Source: Candidatus Gastranaerophilales bacterium
Lineage (GTDB): Bacteria > Cyanobacteriota > Vampirovibrionia > Gastranaerophilales > Gastranaerophilaceae
Assembly (NCBI GenBank): GCA_928722015.1
Contig: CAKMWI010000007.1
Span: 248,001 to 312,000, forward strand
Direction: 5' to 3'
DNA length: 64,000 nucleotides
Made by a program: the position numbers and the translations under genes. Positions 16,417-25,974 of this stretch are shown piece after piece (the stretch's first letter is position 1; each line of letters starts with the position of its first letter). The notes beneath the pieces were generated by a model that saw nothing but the letters and a program-made list of their open reading frames with translations, had not been told where the DNA came from and did not search any database.

Positions 16417-16704
16417 TTAAAAATGCATGTCAAAACTAGGGGCTCGTCCATTTATTTTTTCATCTTCAATTCTCATAGCAGAGCCAATGGTGAAGTTTTG
16501 AGCATTTGTTTTGTTAATTTCAAATGCAACATCTCCGTTAAATACTCCTTCATTTTCTTCAAGAAAGCTAAATAAAGGATCTGTTGGTGCCTTTACAATA
16601 TTTTCCAGAGTTTCACCGGCTTGTTGAAGAGTTCTTTCCGGAACTTGAATGTTAAAACCAAAAGGTTTGTATGGTCTATTAAATGTAAAATTTGAATCTG
16701 CCAT
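16417..16704 (-). CDS. small hypothetical protein
   Basis: The 95-residue soluble protein begins MADSNFTFNRPYKPFGF, has a helical middle (ERTLQQAGETLENIVKAP) and no recognised motif. AAAAGGG lies 9 bases before the ATG, which supports it as a real gene. The aromatic/Asn-rich start loosely resembles the N-terminal signature described in the findings. No function can be given. Confidence 0.7.
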   Translation of the reverse strand: MADSNFTFNRPYKPFGFNIQVPERTLQQAGETLENIVKAPTDPLFSFLEENEGVFNGDVAFEINKTNAQNFTIGSAMRIEDEKINGRAPSFDMHF

Positions 16705-16814
16705 GTTTATTACCCTTTTTAACTAAGATTAATTATGTAATCGACATAATTTCTAAAATATTTAATTTATATGTTCTAATATTAAATAATGTTAAGGTAA
16801 AACTTTTCTGACTA

Positions 16815-16823
16815 TGGTATGAT
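16815..16823 (+). promoter_or_regulatory. extended -10 element six bases before an ATG
   Basis: TGGTATGAT (TG-N-TATGAT) ends at 16823, and the ATG of the Fe-S protein is at 16830 with no ribosome binding site between. A start seven bases after the hexamer would coincide with the A of the ATG, implying a leaderless mRNA. Confidence 0.45.
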
Positions 16824-16829
16824 TTGAGT

Positions 16830-17933
16830 ATGAAAAGGCTGAAGGATTTTGAAGAAGAATTAAATAAATGTTCAAAATGTGGGTTATGCCAAAGTGCTTG
16901 CCCTATATACAAAATTACTCAAAACGAATGTGCTGTAAGTAAGGGCAAGTTTATTATGTTGCACGGGGTTACAAAAGGAGAGTTAAAGCTTTCTAAAAAT
17001 ATAGATAAATATCTTGATATGTGTACTAAATGCGGCAAGTGTAAAGAGTTTTGTCCAAGCAATATAGATGTGTGCAGGATTTTTAATACTGCAAAATATG
17101 AATACTCTTCTCATACTGTAAAAGGGTATATTATAGGCTTTTTGGAAAGTAAATTTATTTTTAATAATATTATCAAAATTTTTGAAATTTTATCAAAACC
17201 ATTTCGACCCACTAAACAAGCAATTTCTAATCCTGAAACGACTGTTTTGTATTTCAAAGGATGTGTAAATAAGATATGTCCGCGAACTGATATTTATATA
17301 AATAAAATTTTTAAAAATGCTTCAGTGTCAATTATTGAACCGAATTTTGAATGCTGTGGGCTACCTTTTTTGTCTGATGGAAATATGAAAAGGTTTATAG
17401 AAGCAGCACAACATAATATGAAACTTATGGATGTAGAATATGATTATTTAGTTACTGATTGTGCCAGCTGCGAAGATACTTTGTTAGGATATTCTGATTA
17501 TCTTGAATCTGATTGTATAATTAAAAAGAGTAAGTCTGTTAACTGGGGGGATTTAATTGCAGTAAAAGGTATAAAATTTAAATTCAAAACTCCTGTTAAA
17601 GTAACATTTCATAAGCCGTGTCATCTTAAAAATGATACTTTTTTTAAGCAGATATTAAAAAATTGTGAAAATGTAGAATATATCGAAATGAATGGTTATA
17701 ATGAATGTTGTGGTTTATCAGGAAGTTTTGCTCTAAAAAACTTTGGTTTATTTAATAAAATATCGAAAGATAAGGCTAAAAATATTGCAGAAACAGGAGC
17801 TGATTATGTTATTACAACCTGTCCTGCATGTATAGCTGGGTTACAATACGGTTTGTTTGCAAATAAAGTTTCTAAAATAAAAGTTGTCAGTCTTTTGGAA
17901 TTTCTGGCGAATGCGGATGAAATTTATTGTTAA
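16830..17933 (+). CDS. GlcF/LutA-like iron-sulfur protein
   Basis: The 367-residue product has two 4Fe-4S ferredoxin motifs (CSKCGLCQSACP near residue 14 and CTKCGKCKEFCP near residue 70) and two CCG-domain motifs (FECCGLPF, NECCGLSGSF). This is the layout of the glycolate oxidase iron-sulfur subunit, LutA and heterodisulfide-reductase-like subunits. It would pass electrons from a flavin dehydrogenase. The usual partner (GlcD/E type FAD subunit) is not adjacent. The ATG at 16830 is preferred to the in-frame TTG at 16824, since MKRLKDFEEELNKCSKC matches the family start. Confidence 0.9.
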   Translation: MKRLKDFEEELNKCSKCGLCQSACPIYKITQNECAVSKGKFIMLHGVTKGELKLSKNIDKYLDMCTKCGKCKEFCPSNIDVCRIFNTAKYEYSSHTVKGYIIGFLESKFIFNNIIKIFEILSKPFRPTKQAISNPETTVLYFKGCVNKICPRTDIYINKIFKNASVSIIEPNFECCGLPFLSDGNMKRFIEAAQHNMKLMDVEYDYLVTDCASCEDTLLGYSDYLESDCIIKKSKSVNWGDLIAVKGIKFKFKTPVKVTFHKPCHLKNDTFFKQILKNCENVEYIEMNGYNECCGLSGSFALKNFGLFNKISKDKAKNIAETGADYVITTCPACIAGLQYGLFANKVSKIKVVSLLEFLANADEIYC

Positions 17934-18010
17934 AATATATTAATTTTACGACTGGAATATTAGCAATTTTTAATTATATATATTTTTTATATATGTGAGA
18001 GTATAAATCT

Positions 18011-18379
18011 ATGAATATTGTAAGAAATACTAATATTACAATAAATAATAACGGCTTTATGCCGATGGGCGGACCTATTATTGGTGGTCCTATGCTTCCA
18101 ATGGGCGGAATGTATGGGCCATCATTGTTCGGATGTGGTTTTGCGGGTGGTATCGTGCCCCCTAATAATGAGGTAGCCGCCGGTATGTGTACTGGTATGG
18201 CAGCAAGGATGCTAATTTCTACTCCAGGAGCTTTAAAAACTGTTGGTAAAGTTATTGCTTGGCCTTTTAAAATGATAGGAAAAGGTGCGGTTTGGGTATG
18301 GAATCATGCTTTAAAACCTGCTGGTCAGTGGATTGGTGGTTTATTTACTAAAAAAAGTTCAAAGACTCAAGAATCATAA
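18011..18379 (+). CDS. small Gly/Met/Pro-rich protein, function unknown
   Basis: The 122-residue product has an Asn/Ile N-terminus (NITINNNGF), a low-complexity Gly-Met-Pro region (about residues 17-50) and a C-terminal part with amphipathic or membrane-active segments (VGKVIAWPFKMIGKGAVWVW, LKPAGQWIGGLF). No signal peptide is seen. Composition resembles the N-terminal half of the protein at 31274-32116. There is no recognised domain. Confidence 0.7.
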   Translation: MNIVRNTNITINNNGFMPMGGPIIGGPMLPMGGMYGPSLFGCGFAGGIVPPNNEVAAGMCTGMAARMLISTPGALKTVGKVIAWPFKMIGKGAVWVWNHALKPAGQWIGGLFTKKSSKTQES

Positions 18380-18389
18380 ACGTTTCAAT

Positions 18390-18418
18390 ATGGCGGTTTG
18401 AATTATTCAAGCCGCCAT
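18390..18418. terminator. bidirectional terminator
   Basis: ATGGCGGTTTGAA (18390-18402) pairs with TTCAAGCCGCCAT (18406-18418, one G-T) over a 3-base loop, between the convergent genes ending at 18379 and 18426. Confidence 0.8.
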
Positions 18419-18425
18419 TAGTGAT

Positions 18426-19655
18426 TTATTCATATCTTAATGCATCAATCGGGTTTAATAAGGATGCTTTATATGCAGGGTAATATCCAAAGCCAATTCC
18501 AATTGCTGCAGAAAACCCTAAAGATAGTAGAATCGATGAAAGAGTTATTGAAACATTCATTCCTGCAAATTTTTGCATTAACCAGGCTCCAAATATTCCT
18601 ATTGCAACTCCAATCAAACCTCCACTTATAGAAAGTAAAAATGATTCTATTAAAAACTGTATTCTGATATCTGAAGCTTTTGCTCCAATGGCCATACGTA
18701 TACCTATTTCTTTGGTTCTTTCTGTTACTGAGACAAGCATTATGTTCATAATTCCAATACCGCCAACAACAAGTGAAACTCCTGCAATTGCACCTAACAG
18801 CATTGACATAGTTTTAGTTGTGGATTTAATTGTTTCTTGCATTTCTGCTAAATTTCTGATTTCAAAATCATTTTCCTGATTTTTTCCAATGTTATGGCGC
18901 TGTTGTAATAATTCTGTTATATCATTTTGCGCATCGTTTATGATTTCTGAATTTTGTGCTTTAACAGCAATCATGTTAACTGTTCCCGGGAAATCTGTGC
19001 CAAAAATTTTTCTCTGAGCTGTTGTAATTGGAATGAATACAATATCATCTTGGTCCTGTCCCATGCCACTTGAACCTTTAGTTTTTAAAAGCCCGACAAC
19101 TTTGAACGGAACATTGCCTATACGGATAGTTTTTCCTATAGGATCAACATCCCCAAAAAGTTCTGTTGATACTGTTTGGCCGACAATTGCGACTTTGGTG
19201 CTATTTTTGTTATCTTCAGGTAAAAACCCTCTTCCTGATTCTATTTCATAATTTCTTATCATAAAATATGGCATTGAAGTGCCACCGACTGTTGTTGACC
19301 AGTTTTGATTTCCGTATGTTAATTGTTGTGTTTGAGAAGAATAAGGTGCGACTGCTAAAATTCCACGGCATTTTGATTCTATGGCATCTGCGTCTTTCAT
19401 TGTAAGTGTCGGACGAGTTCCCATTCCCATTCTGACACCTCCGGATTTTGCAGACGCAGAACGAATCATTAAAAGATTACTACCCATTGATTCCATATCT
19501 TTTGCAATTTTTTTACTTGCTCCTGAACCGACTGCAAGCATTATAATTACCGCACTTACTCCTATAATTATGCCTAAACTGGTGAGTATTGAGCGCATTT
19601 TATTTATTCTTAATGATACAGTTGCCATTTTTAGTATTGATTTAAAATCTAACAT
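18426..19655 (-). CDS. MacB-type ABC transporter permease
   Basis: The 409-residue protein has one N-terminal transmembrane helix (SLGIIIGVSAVIIMLAVGSG), a large periplasmic MacB_PCD domain (about 45-270) and three C-terminal helices around the conserved ERTKEIGIRMAIGAKASDI (FtsX domain). In E. coli MacB the ATPase is fused to this part; here it is the separate upstream gene. Together with MacA and TolC homologues it should form a mechanotransmission pump expelling substrate from the periplasm. AAAGGT precedes the ATG. Substrate unknown. Confidence 0.93.
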   Translation of the reverse strand: MLDFKSILKMATVSLRINKMRSILTSLGIIIGVSAVIIMLAVGSGASKKIAKDMESMGSNLLMIRSASAKSGGVRMGMGTRPTLTMKDADAIESKCRGILAVAPYSSQTQQLTYGNQNWSTTVGGTSMPYFMIRNYEIESGRGFLPEDNKNSTKVAIVGQTVSTELFGDVDPIGKTIRIGNVPFKVVGLLKTKGSSGMGQDQDDIVFIPITTAQRKIFGTDFPGTVNMIAVKAQNSEIINDAQNDITELLQQRHNIGKNQENDFEIRNLAEMQETIKSTTKTMSMLLGAIAGVSLVVGGIGIMNIMLVSVTERTKEIGIRMAIGAKASDIRIQFLIESFLLSISGGLIGVAIGIFGAWLMQKFAGMNVSITLSSILLSLGFSAAIGIGFGYYPAYKASLLNPIDALRYE

Positions 19656-19697
19656 TTTTACCTTTCGTCATTTCACAAGTAGAAAATTTATACTGTT

Positions 19698-20414
19698 TTA
19701 AGTTTCTCTTGTTCTGTGAGCAAGCCATTTTTCTTTTGGTTCATCCAGTATAATATTTCCATCTTTAAATTTTACAACTCTTTTTGTGTATTCTGCAATA
19801 TCAGGTTCATGAGTAACAAGTACAATTGTTTTTCCCATTTCTTCATTAAGTCTTACAAAAAATTCCATAACTTCAATACTTGTTTTGGTATCGAGATTAC
19901 CTGTTGGTTCATCTGCTAAGATTAATGGAGCATCATTAACAATGGCTCTTGCTATGGCAACACGTTGTTGTTGCCCTCCTGACATTTGGTTTGGCATGTG
20001 ATCTTCTCTATTTTCAAGGCCTACTATTTTTAATGCCCATTTAGCACGTTCAATCCGTTCTTCTTCTGGAACACCTTTATATATCATTGGTAAACATACA
20101 TTATCAAGAGCTGTGGTTCTTGATATTAAATTAAAACCTTGAAATACAAAACCCATTTTTTCACATCTTACCATTGCAAGTTGGTTATTATCAAGATTGA
20201 GCATATCTTCTCCATCAAGAAAATATGAGCCTGAGTTTGGTTTATCAAGGGTACCTAACATGTTCATAAATGTTGATTTCCCGGAGCCTGAAGTTCCCAT
20301 AATAGCAACAAACTCTCCTTTTTTGACAGATAATGAGACATCGTTTAGTGCATTAAACGAATCCTCACCTGTTTGATAGGTTTTTATAGCATGTTTTACT
20401 TCTATTAAATTCAT
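19698..20414 (-). CDS. MacB/LolD-type ABC transporter ATP-binding protein
   Basis: The 238-residue ATPase has Walker A GTSGSGKST, the Q-loop FVFQGFNL, the signature MSGGQQQRVAIARA, Walker B LILADEPTGNLD and the H-loop VTHEP. The length and the PNQMSGGQQQR context place it in the MacB/LolD/FtsE group. It energises the permease encoded next. AAAGGAT precedes the ATG. It is the third gene of tolC-macA-ATPase-permease. Confidence 0.95.
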   Translation of the reverse strand: MNLIEVKHAIKTYQTGEDSFNALNDVSLSVKKGEFVAIMGTSGSGKSTFMNMLGTLDKPNSGSYFLDGEDMLNLDNNQLAMVRCEKMGFVFQGFNLISRTTALDNVCLPMIYKGVPEEERIERAKWALKIVGLENREDHMPNQMSGGQQQRVAIARAIVNDAPLILADEPTGNLDTKTSIEVMEFFVRLNEEMGKTIVLVTHEPDIAEYTKRVVKFKDGNIILDEPKEKWLAHRTRET

Positions 20415-20466
20415 AACAATCCTTTGACGCTAAAAATTAAAAGAAAAATAATATTTACATTTATTC

Positions 20467-21666
20467 TTATCTAAACATACCAGGTGGTCCACCTCGTCTT
20501 CTGCCTGATGTTGTATTCACTGGTTTATTGTTTCCGCCTGTAGAACCTATAATGACGTCATCTCCAATTTTTAAACGTTTTGAAATTATTTCTACATTGG
20601 AATCATCGCTAGAGCCTTCTTTTATATTGACTCTCAGTGGTTTCCCGTTTTCAAGTATCCAAATACCTTTGTGTTTATATTTTTGACCGGAAGTTTCCGG
20701 TGTAAATTTCATTGCAATTGTTGGGGCACACATAACATCATTGCTTTGTTTTGTTATAATTGAAACATTTGCGGTCATTCCTGGTTTTAGTTTTAAATCG
20801 TCATTTTTAACACTTACAATAACAGTGTAAGTTACTACATTTGAAGTTACTGTTGAATCAAGTCTTACCTGAGTAACTTTTCCATAAAAAGTTGTATCAG
20901 GGTATCCGTCAAGATTGTATTCTACATCTTGACCTTCTTTAACTTTGCCTATATCGGCCTCTGAAACATTTACTTCAATTTGCATTTTTGTTAAATCTTG
21001 TGCAATTGTGAACAATTCCGGAGCTTGGAAACTTGCGGCTACCGGCTGTCCGACGTCAATATCACGTGAAACAATTGTTCCGTTAACCGGAGCAATTATT
21101 TTTGTGTATCCAAGGTTTGTCATTGCAGTATTATAATTTGCTCTCGCTTGAGCAATAGATGCTTTTTGAGCTCCTATAGAAGCCTTTTTTGCTAAATAAT
21201 CACTTTCTGCCTGATCTAATTCACTTCTTGCTATAAAGTTTTTTTGATATAGATTTTTATATCTGTTGTATGTTTTTTCAGCCATTACCATTTCTGCATT
21301 AAGTCTTGCAAGGTTTGCTTCTGCATTATTAATTTGGGCTCTATTTTGGTCTACAGATGCTTGAAAGTTTGCGGGGTCAATTTGTGCTAACAATTGTCCT
21401 TTTTTTACTTCGGAGTTGTAGTCAACATATATTTCTTTCATAAGTCCAGATACTGTAGAACCAACGCTTACCGTGTTAACGGGGTTGATTGTTCCTGATG
21501 CTTCAACAACTTGAGTTATTGTACATTTTTTTAATTTGGTTGTTTCATATCTGACTCTGTGAGCATTTAAATTATATATATAGCAAATGCCAAGGAACAG
21601 TATAATAGCGAGTGGAATAATTACTCTTTTTTTTGCAAATTTTGTTATTAAATTATTTAGCTGCAT
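20467..21666 (-). CDS. MacA/HlyD-family periplasmic adaptor
   Basis: The 399-residue protein has an N-terminal membrane anchor (IIPLAIILFLGICYIYNL), a lipoyl-like half (STVSGLMKEIYVDYNSEVKKG), a long alpha hairpin (about 105-170), the second lipoyl half (KIIAPVNGTIVSRDIDVGQ) and beta-barrel domains. It links the inner-membrane MacB parts to the TolC channel. It starts directly at the tolC stop codon, with GAGGA upstream. The C-terminus ends in a short Arg/Gly/Pro tail (GRRRGGPPGMFR), not typical of MacA. Confidence 0.93.
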   Translation of the reverse strand: MQLNNLITKFAKKRVIIPLAIILFLGICYIYNLNAHRVRYETTKLKKCTITQVVEASGTINPVNTVSVGSTVSGLMKEIYVDYNSEVKKGQLLAQIDPANFQASVDQNRAQINNAEANLARLNAEMVMAEKTYNRYKNLYQKNFIARSELDQAESDYLAKKASIGAQKASIAQARANYNTAMTNLGYTKIIAPVNGTIVSRDIDVGQPVAASFQAPELFTIAQDLTKMQIEVNVSEADIGKVKEGQDVEYNLDGYPDTTFYGKVTQVRLDSTVTSNVVTYTVIVSVKNDDLKLKPGMTANVSIITKQSNDVMCAPTIAMKFTPETSGQKYKHKGIWILENGKPLRVNIKEGSSDDSNVEIISKRLKIGDDVIIGSTGGNNKPVNTTSGRRRGGPPGMFR

Positions 21667-23118
21667 TTATTTATCCTCTAATGTTATTGTAACTTGTTGT
21701 GGAAGCGCAATTACACTTTCAAGGTTTGCTCTTGCAACATTATATTTGTATATGGTTTCTATATATGAGCATTGTGCATTATTGTAATTTACTTTTGCAT
21801 CTTGAAGTTGTATGTAATCGCCTAAACCAACATAATATCTGCCTTCTGCAAGTTCATAATTTTCAAGCGTCTGTCTTACTTTTACTGCTAAAAGTGGAAT
21901 TTGTTTTTCTAATTCAATCATGTTGATATATGCATTTTGAACTTCAAAAAATATATCCTGATTTAATTGGTTTAAAGAATTTTCAGCAATATCAACCTGA
22001 TATTTTGCGGCATCAACTTTGTATTTTTGATTCATTATGTTAACTGAACTGGAAAGATTTACCCCAACATTAAATGAATTTGTTGAATTGGTATCTCGAA
22101 AACCATAACCTGCAGTTGCTGAAATTGAAGGATAATAATTTCGTTTTACATATACCAAATTCTCTTTTACTGCATCAAGGGTTGAGGTATATGCTTTTAA
22201 ATCCGCACGGTTTTTATATGCCATTTTTATGCATTCTTCAAAAGAATATGGGAATTCTTCCACTTTGAAGTCCGTTAATAATTCTAATGTTTCAACAGAA
22301 CTTGTAAGTTTAGCATCATTTACATTTACAGGAAGTTTGCTCGATTCTTTGTCAGAAGTTTTGGTAATTTGAGTTAAGTCAACCGGCGCAACATTATCTT
22401 TCACATCTGAAAAAACTTCACTCCCTGAAATTGAATAAGATGGAGCATTAACAATGTACATAGCATTATTAAGATTAACCAGAGAATTTTTGTATGCATT
22501 TTGAGCTTGTACAAGTTGGATTTTTGAATCACTCAGGGTAACTTCTGCATTGACAAGATCAATCTTGGATTTAATTCCCTCATCAAAATATGCTTTTGTT
22601 CTTTGGTAATTTCGTTCATTTATATCTACATAAGCTTTATTGATTAAAACTGTTGCGCGTGCAGCTAATACTTCATAGTATTTTTGTTTAACATCAAATG
22701 TTGTTTCTCTTACGGTATTGTAGAAATTATATTCGTCTGCAATGAGGTAAAATTTTTGCATTTTAATATTTGCATTTGTTTTGCCGAAATTCCAGAGTAA
22801 TTGGCTTATTGTAGCTTCGACTGAGTATGTATTTGTATTATATGTTGTTCGTCTTCCGCTGGTGTCATTGATATTATATCCGGTTCCTACTCCTATTGTT
22901 GGAAAGTATTCGGAACGTGCAAGGCCTACACTGCTTTTTGATATTCCATAATTATATCTTGCATTTTTGATTGCAGGATTATTGTTTAATGCAATAGCTA
23001 TACAATCATTCAGATTTAACACAGAACCCTGTTGAACTTTTATGTCTGTAATTGCCTGTGCCGGTAGTGTATTTATTACAAGTGTAAATAATAAAGCTAT
23101 TGTGATTATGTTTTTCAC
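21667..23118 (-). CDS. TolC-family outer-membrane efflux protein
   Basis: The 483-residue product has a signal peptide (ending about LPAQA), two repeated OEP domains each with a long helical hairpin (LNDCIAIALNNNPAIKNARYN in the first; FEECIKMAYKNRADLKAYTS in the second) and ends in a helical region. It should trimerise as the outer-membrane tunnel of the MacAB pump. The start codon is GTG (23118), with GAAGG upstream. An insertion between the halves (about 215-275) is rich in Val, Lys and Ser. Confidence 0.93.
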   Translation of the reverse strand: MKNIITIALLFTLVINTLPAQAITDIKVQQGSVLNLNDCIAIALNNNPAIKNARYNYGISKSSVGLARSEYFPTIGVGTGYNINDTSGRRTTYNTNTYSVEATISQLLWNFGKTNANIKMQKFYLIADEYNFYNTVRETTFDVKQKYYEVLAARATVLINKAYVDINERNYQRTKAYFDEGIKSKIDLVNAEVTLSDSKIQLVQAQNAYKNSLVNLNNAMYIVNAPSYSISGSEVFSDVKDNVAPVDLTQITKTSDKESSKLPVNVNDAKLTSSVETLELLTDFKVEEFPYSFEECIKMAYKNRADLKAYTSTLDAVKENLVYVKRNYYPSISATAGYGFRDTNSTNSFNVGVNLSSSVNIMNQKYKVDAAKYQVDIAENSLNQLNQDIFFEVQNAYINMIELEKQIPLLAVKVRQTLENYELAEGRYYVGLGDYIQLQDAKVNYNNAQCSYIETIYKYNVARANLESVIALPQQVTITLEDK

Positions 23119-23355
23119 GCTAAATACGCCTTCATTCTGAATGCTACATATATATTAACGATTACATCATATATTTGTTCATTTTTCCTCATATAAAAAT
23201 ATTAAAATAGCATAATACGTCTATAAAAGAACCTGTACAGTCAGGCAATTCAGGATGATGATATTCGAAAAGATTCTGTACTACTCTTTTGTATTATTGT
23301 AAAATTTTTAATTTGTTTATAATAATATGATATAAATAAATTAAAGGAGAAGTTT

Positions 23356-23745
23356 ATGAATAAAAAAACTCTTATAACAATTTTATCAATTTTAATTATT
23401 CCTGTTCTTGCTTTTTGGGGATTGACATTTAATAAAGATACTTCAAATGTTGCTCAAGCCATTGGCAAACCGCAGATTATAAAATTTACATCAACTATGT
23501 GTCTTGAATGTCAGGATGTAAATAAGGTTTTTAAAGAAGTTTTTCCTAAATATGAAGATAAAATCAACTATACGGAAGTCGTTGTAGATAGTCGTAATGA
23601 TATGAAAAATAATTTGATAAAAAAATATAATGTAACTTTGGTTCCAACTATTATTATGTTAAACTCCGATGGAACTCAATATAAAAGAATTGAATCTTCT
23701 TTACCGAAAGAAGAGTTAGAGCAGTGTATTAAAGGATTAAAATAA
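23356..23745 (+). CDS. membrane-anchored thioredoxin-like protein
   Basis: The 129-residue protein has an N-terminal hydrophobic anchor or signal (residues 5-22) and a thioredoxin fold with the active site MCLECQD (CxxC) and the cis-proline segment TLVPTIIML. AAAGGAGAAG precedes the ATG. Its stop codon overlaps the start of the ccdA-like gene (TAATG), so the two are co-translated. The pair should move reducing power across the inner membrane, with CcdA feeding electrons to this extracytoplasmic thioredoxin. Confidence 0.9.
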   Translation: MNKKTLITILSILIIPVLAFWGLTFNKDTSNVAQAIGKPQIIKFTSTMCLECQDVNKVFKEVFPKYEDKINYTEVVVDSRNDMKNNLIKKYNVTLVPTIIMLNSDGTQYKRIESSLPKEELEQCIKGLK

Positions 23746-24443
23746 TGGAGAGTTTAACTCAACTTTTTTCATCGCAAAGTAGCGTATATATTTTGTTTGG
23801 TGCGTCGTTTTTGGGCGGATTAGTTTCATCAATTTCTCCGTGCTCTTTATCAATGTTGCCATTGATAATCGGGTATGTCGGCGGATGTTCTAATGAAAGA
23901 CCTTTAAAAACATTTGTTCAAATGGTTTTCTTTGTAATAGGAACGGCTCTTGTTTTTTCTATTATCGGAGCAATTTGTGCTTTTACCGGAAAAATGTTTG
24001 TGGGAAATCCTTATTTTGCTTTAATTGTTGCTTCTATTATTATGATAATGGGACTCAAAATTGTTGGCTTTATTGATTTCGAACTTCCTGTAATTATTAA
24101 GAAGATTCCACAAAATAATATTAATAATGAATTTTTATATCCAATGATTTTGGGTGCAGTTTTTGCCCTTATAGGAACACCTTGTTCAACACCTATTCTG
24201 GCTAGTATTATGGCTTTTGCCTCTATTTCGGCAAAGATAAGTTATGCTGTGATAATGTTGTTCTTATTTTCTATAGGTCAAGGATTAATTTTGATTGTTG
24301 CCGGATGTTTAACTTCTAAAATTAAAACAAGTAAGAATTTTTATAATATTTCAGAAAAAATTATGAAATTTAGCGGATTTTTGCTTTTACTTGTTTCATT
24401 ATATATTTTTTATAAGATTTTTTGGGCTATCCTTGTAAAATAA
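23745..24443 (+). CDS. CcdA/DsbD-type membrane thiol transporter
   Basis: The 232-residue protein has about six transmembrane helices. The two redox cysteines of the family are visible in SISPCSLSMLPLIIGY (first helix) and GTPCSTPILAS (fourth helix). It passes electrons from cytosolic thioredoxin to extracytoplasmic partners, here presumably the thioredoxin-like protein whose gene overlaps it by one base. No cytochrome c maturation genes are nearby, so the end use may be general disulfide reduction. Confidence 0.9.
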   Translation: MESLTQLFSSQSSVYILFGASFLGGLVSSISPCSLSMLPLIIGYVGGCSNERPLKTFVQMVFFVIGTALVFSIIGAICAFTGKMFVGNPYFALIVASIIMIMGLKIVGFIDFELPVIIKKIPQNNINNEFLYPMILGAVFALIGTPCSTPILASIMAFASISAKISYAVIMLFLFSIGQGLILIVAGCLTSKIKTSKNFYNISEKIMKFSGFLLLLVSLYIFYKIFWAILVK

Positions 24444-24567
24444 CTATTGATGTTGTATCATGGTGTTGTAAAAGGGATAAAGTGTAAGAAACTTTATTTT
24501 ATAGCTTTAGTTTAGTAGATTATATTTATACTGTTGAAGTTCATTATAGATATTAAGGAGCAGGTAG

Positions 24568-25032
24568 ATGAAAACGTTTGAAGGTCAGTTAACAACAACT
24601 AATGAAGATAAATTTTGTATAATAATTTCAAGATTTAATGATTTTATAGGTGCAAAGCTTTTATCTGGTGCTATTGATGAATTAAAAAGACATGGCGTTA
24701 ATACTGATAATATCGATATTGTAAAGGTTCCTGGCGCGTTTGAAATCCCTGTTTTAGCTTTGAAATGCGCACAATCAGGTAAATATAATGCGATTATTAC
24801 ATTGGGGGCTGTGATAAAAGGTTCAACACCTCATTTTGATTATGTGTCCTCAGAAGTTGCAAAAGGTGTTGCTCATGTTAGTCTCCAAACAGGTATTCCT
24901 GTGATTTTTGGAGTTTTAACAACAGATAATATTGAACAAGCAATTGAAAGAGCCGGTACAAAAGCCGGAAATAAAGGTGCAGATGCTGCAAAAACTGCAA
25001 TCGAAATGGCAAATTTGGTTAAATTAGTGTAA
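24568..25032 (+). CDS. ribH: 6,7-dimethyl-8-ribityllumazine synthase
   Basis: The 154-residue enzyme has the typical strands FCIIISRFNDFIGAKLLSGA, VPGAFEIPVLALKCA and TLGAVIKGSTPHFDYVSSE, the last with the catalytic His region. It condenses the pyrimidine with dihydroxybutanone phosphate in riboflavin synthesis. AAGGAG precedes the ATG. Other rib genes are not in the window, and no FMN riboswitch was recognised upstream. Confidence 0.97.
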   Translation: MKTFEGQLTTTNEDKFCIIISRFNDFIGAKLLSGAIDELKRHGVNTDNIDIVKVPGAFEIPVLALKCAQSGKYNAIITLGAVIKGSTPHFDYVSSEVAKGVAHVSLQTGIPVIFGVLTTDNIEQAIERAGTKAGNKGADAAKTAIEMANLVKLV

Positions 25033-25069
25033 ATTACAATACCGTAGGTATTGTGAAAAGGAGTTTGAT

Positions 25070-25963
25070 ATGACGGAAGCAATTACCGAGTACAGAAATG
25101 AAAATACCAAAGATATCGATTTACTTTCGACTATCGATATGGTTAGAAAAATGAATGAAGAAGATCAAATTGTAGCAAAAGTTGTTGGAGATGAGGCTCC
25201 TAATATCGCTGCAGCAATTGATGTTATTGCAAAAGCTTTTTTAAAAGGTGGCAGACTTTTCTATTTTGGGGCAGGAACTTCCGGTCGTCTCGGGATTTTA
25301 GATGCTTCTGAATGTCCTCCGACATTTAGTGTTGCGCCATCAATGGTGCAAGGAATTATTGCCGGTGGTGAAAAAGCTATACTAAATGCAGCTGAAGGTG
25401 CAGAGGATAATTTTGGCGAAGGGAAAAAAGATGCTGAAGTTTTAACTGATAAAGATGTATGTGTTGTAATTTCTGCAAGCGGAAATCCTAAATATCTGCT
25501 TGGAGTATTAGAACAGGCTGATGAAGCTGGAGCTGCAACCATAGCTGTTACTTGTAATTCAAGAGGGCATATTGCTGAAGAGGCAGGATTGGTTATTTGC
25601 GCAGAAGTTGGACCTGAGGTTATTGCAGGTTCCAGTCGTTTAAAGGCCGGTACTGCACAAAAAATGATTTTAAATATGTTAACAACAGGTGCAATGATTA
25701 AAATTGGAAAAACGTATGAGAATTTTATGATTGATCTTAAGGCTGTTAATGAAAAGTTGAAAGATAGAGCTATCAGGATTGTCTCACAGATTGCTGATGT
25801 TTCTCATAGTGAAGCTTTGGCTTCGTTGTTAAAATGCGATTGGGAGATAAAAACTGCAATAATCATGATTCAAATGAAAATAGATGCAGACTCGGCCCGG
25901 TTAGAATTAAAAAAACATGGCGGTGTTTTAAGAAAAATAATTAAGCCGGAAAGTTTGGTTTAG
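25070..25963 (+). CDS. murQ: N-acetylmuramic acid 6-phosphate etherase
   Basis: The 297-residue SIS-domain protein has the family landmarks GRLFYFGAGTSGRLGILDASECPPTF (shown here in parts: FYFGAGTSGR, DASECPPTF), the acidic catalytic region GAEDNFGEG, and SGNPKYLLG and AGSSRLKAGTAQK later. It cleaves the lactyl ether of MurNAc-6-phosphate in peptidoglycan recycling. AAAAGGAG precedes the ATG. A MurNAc transporter or AnmK partner is not seen here. Confidence 0.96.
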   Translation: MTEAITEYRNENTKDIDLLSTIDMVRKMNEEDQIVAKVVGDEAPNIAAAIDVIAKAFLKGGRLFYFGAGTSGRLGILDASECPPTFSVAPSMVQGIIAGGEKAILNAAEGAEDNFGEGKKDAEVLTDKDVCVVISASGNPKYLLGVLEQADEAGAATIAVTCNSRGHIAEEAGLVICAEVGPEVIAGSSRLKAGTAQKMILNMLTTGAMIKIGKTYENFMIDLKAVNEKLKDRAIRIVSQIADVSHSEALASLLKCDWEIKTAIIMIQMKIDADSARLELKKHGGVLRKIIKPESLV

Positions 25964-25974
25964 GGGGGAAAGGT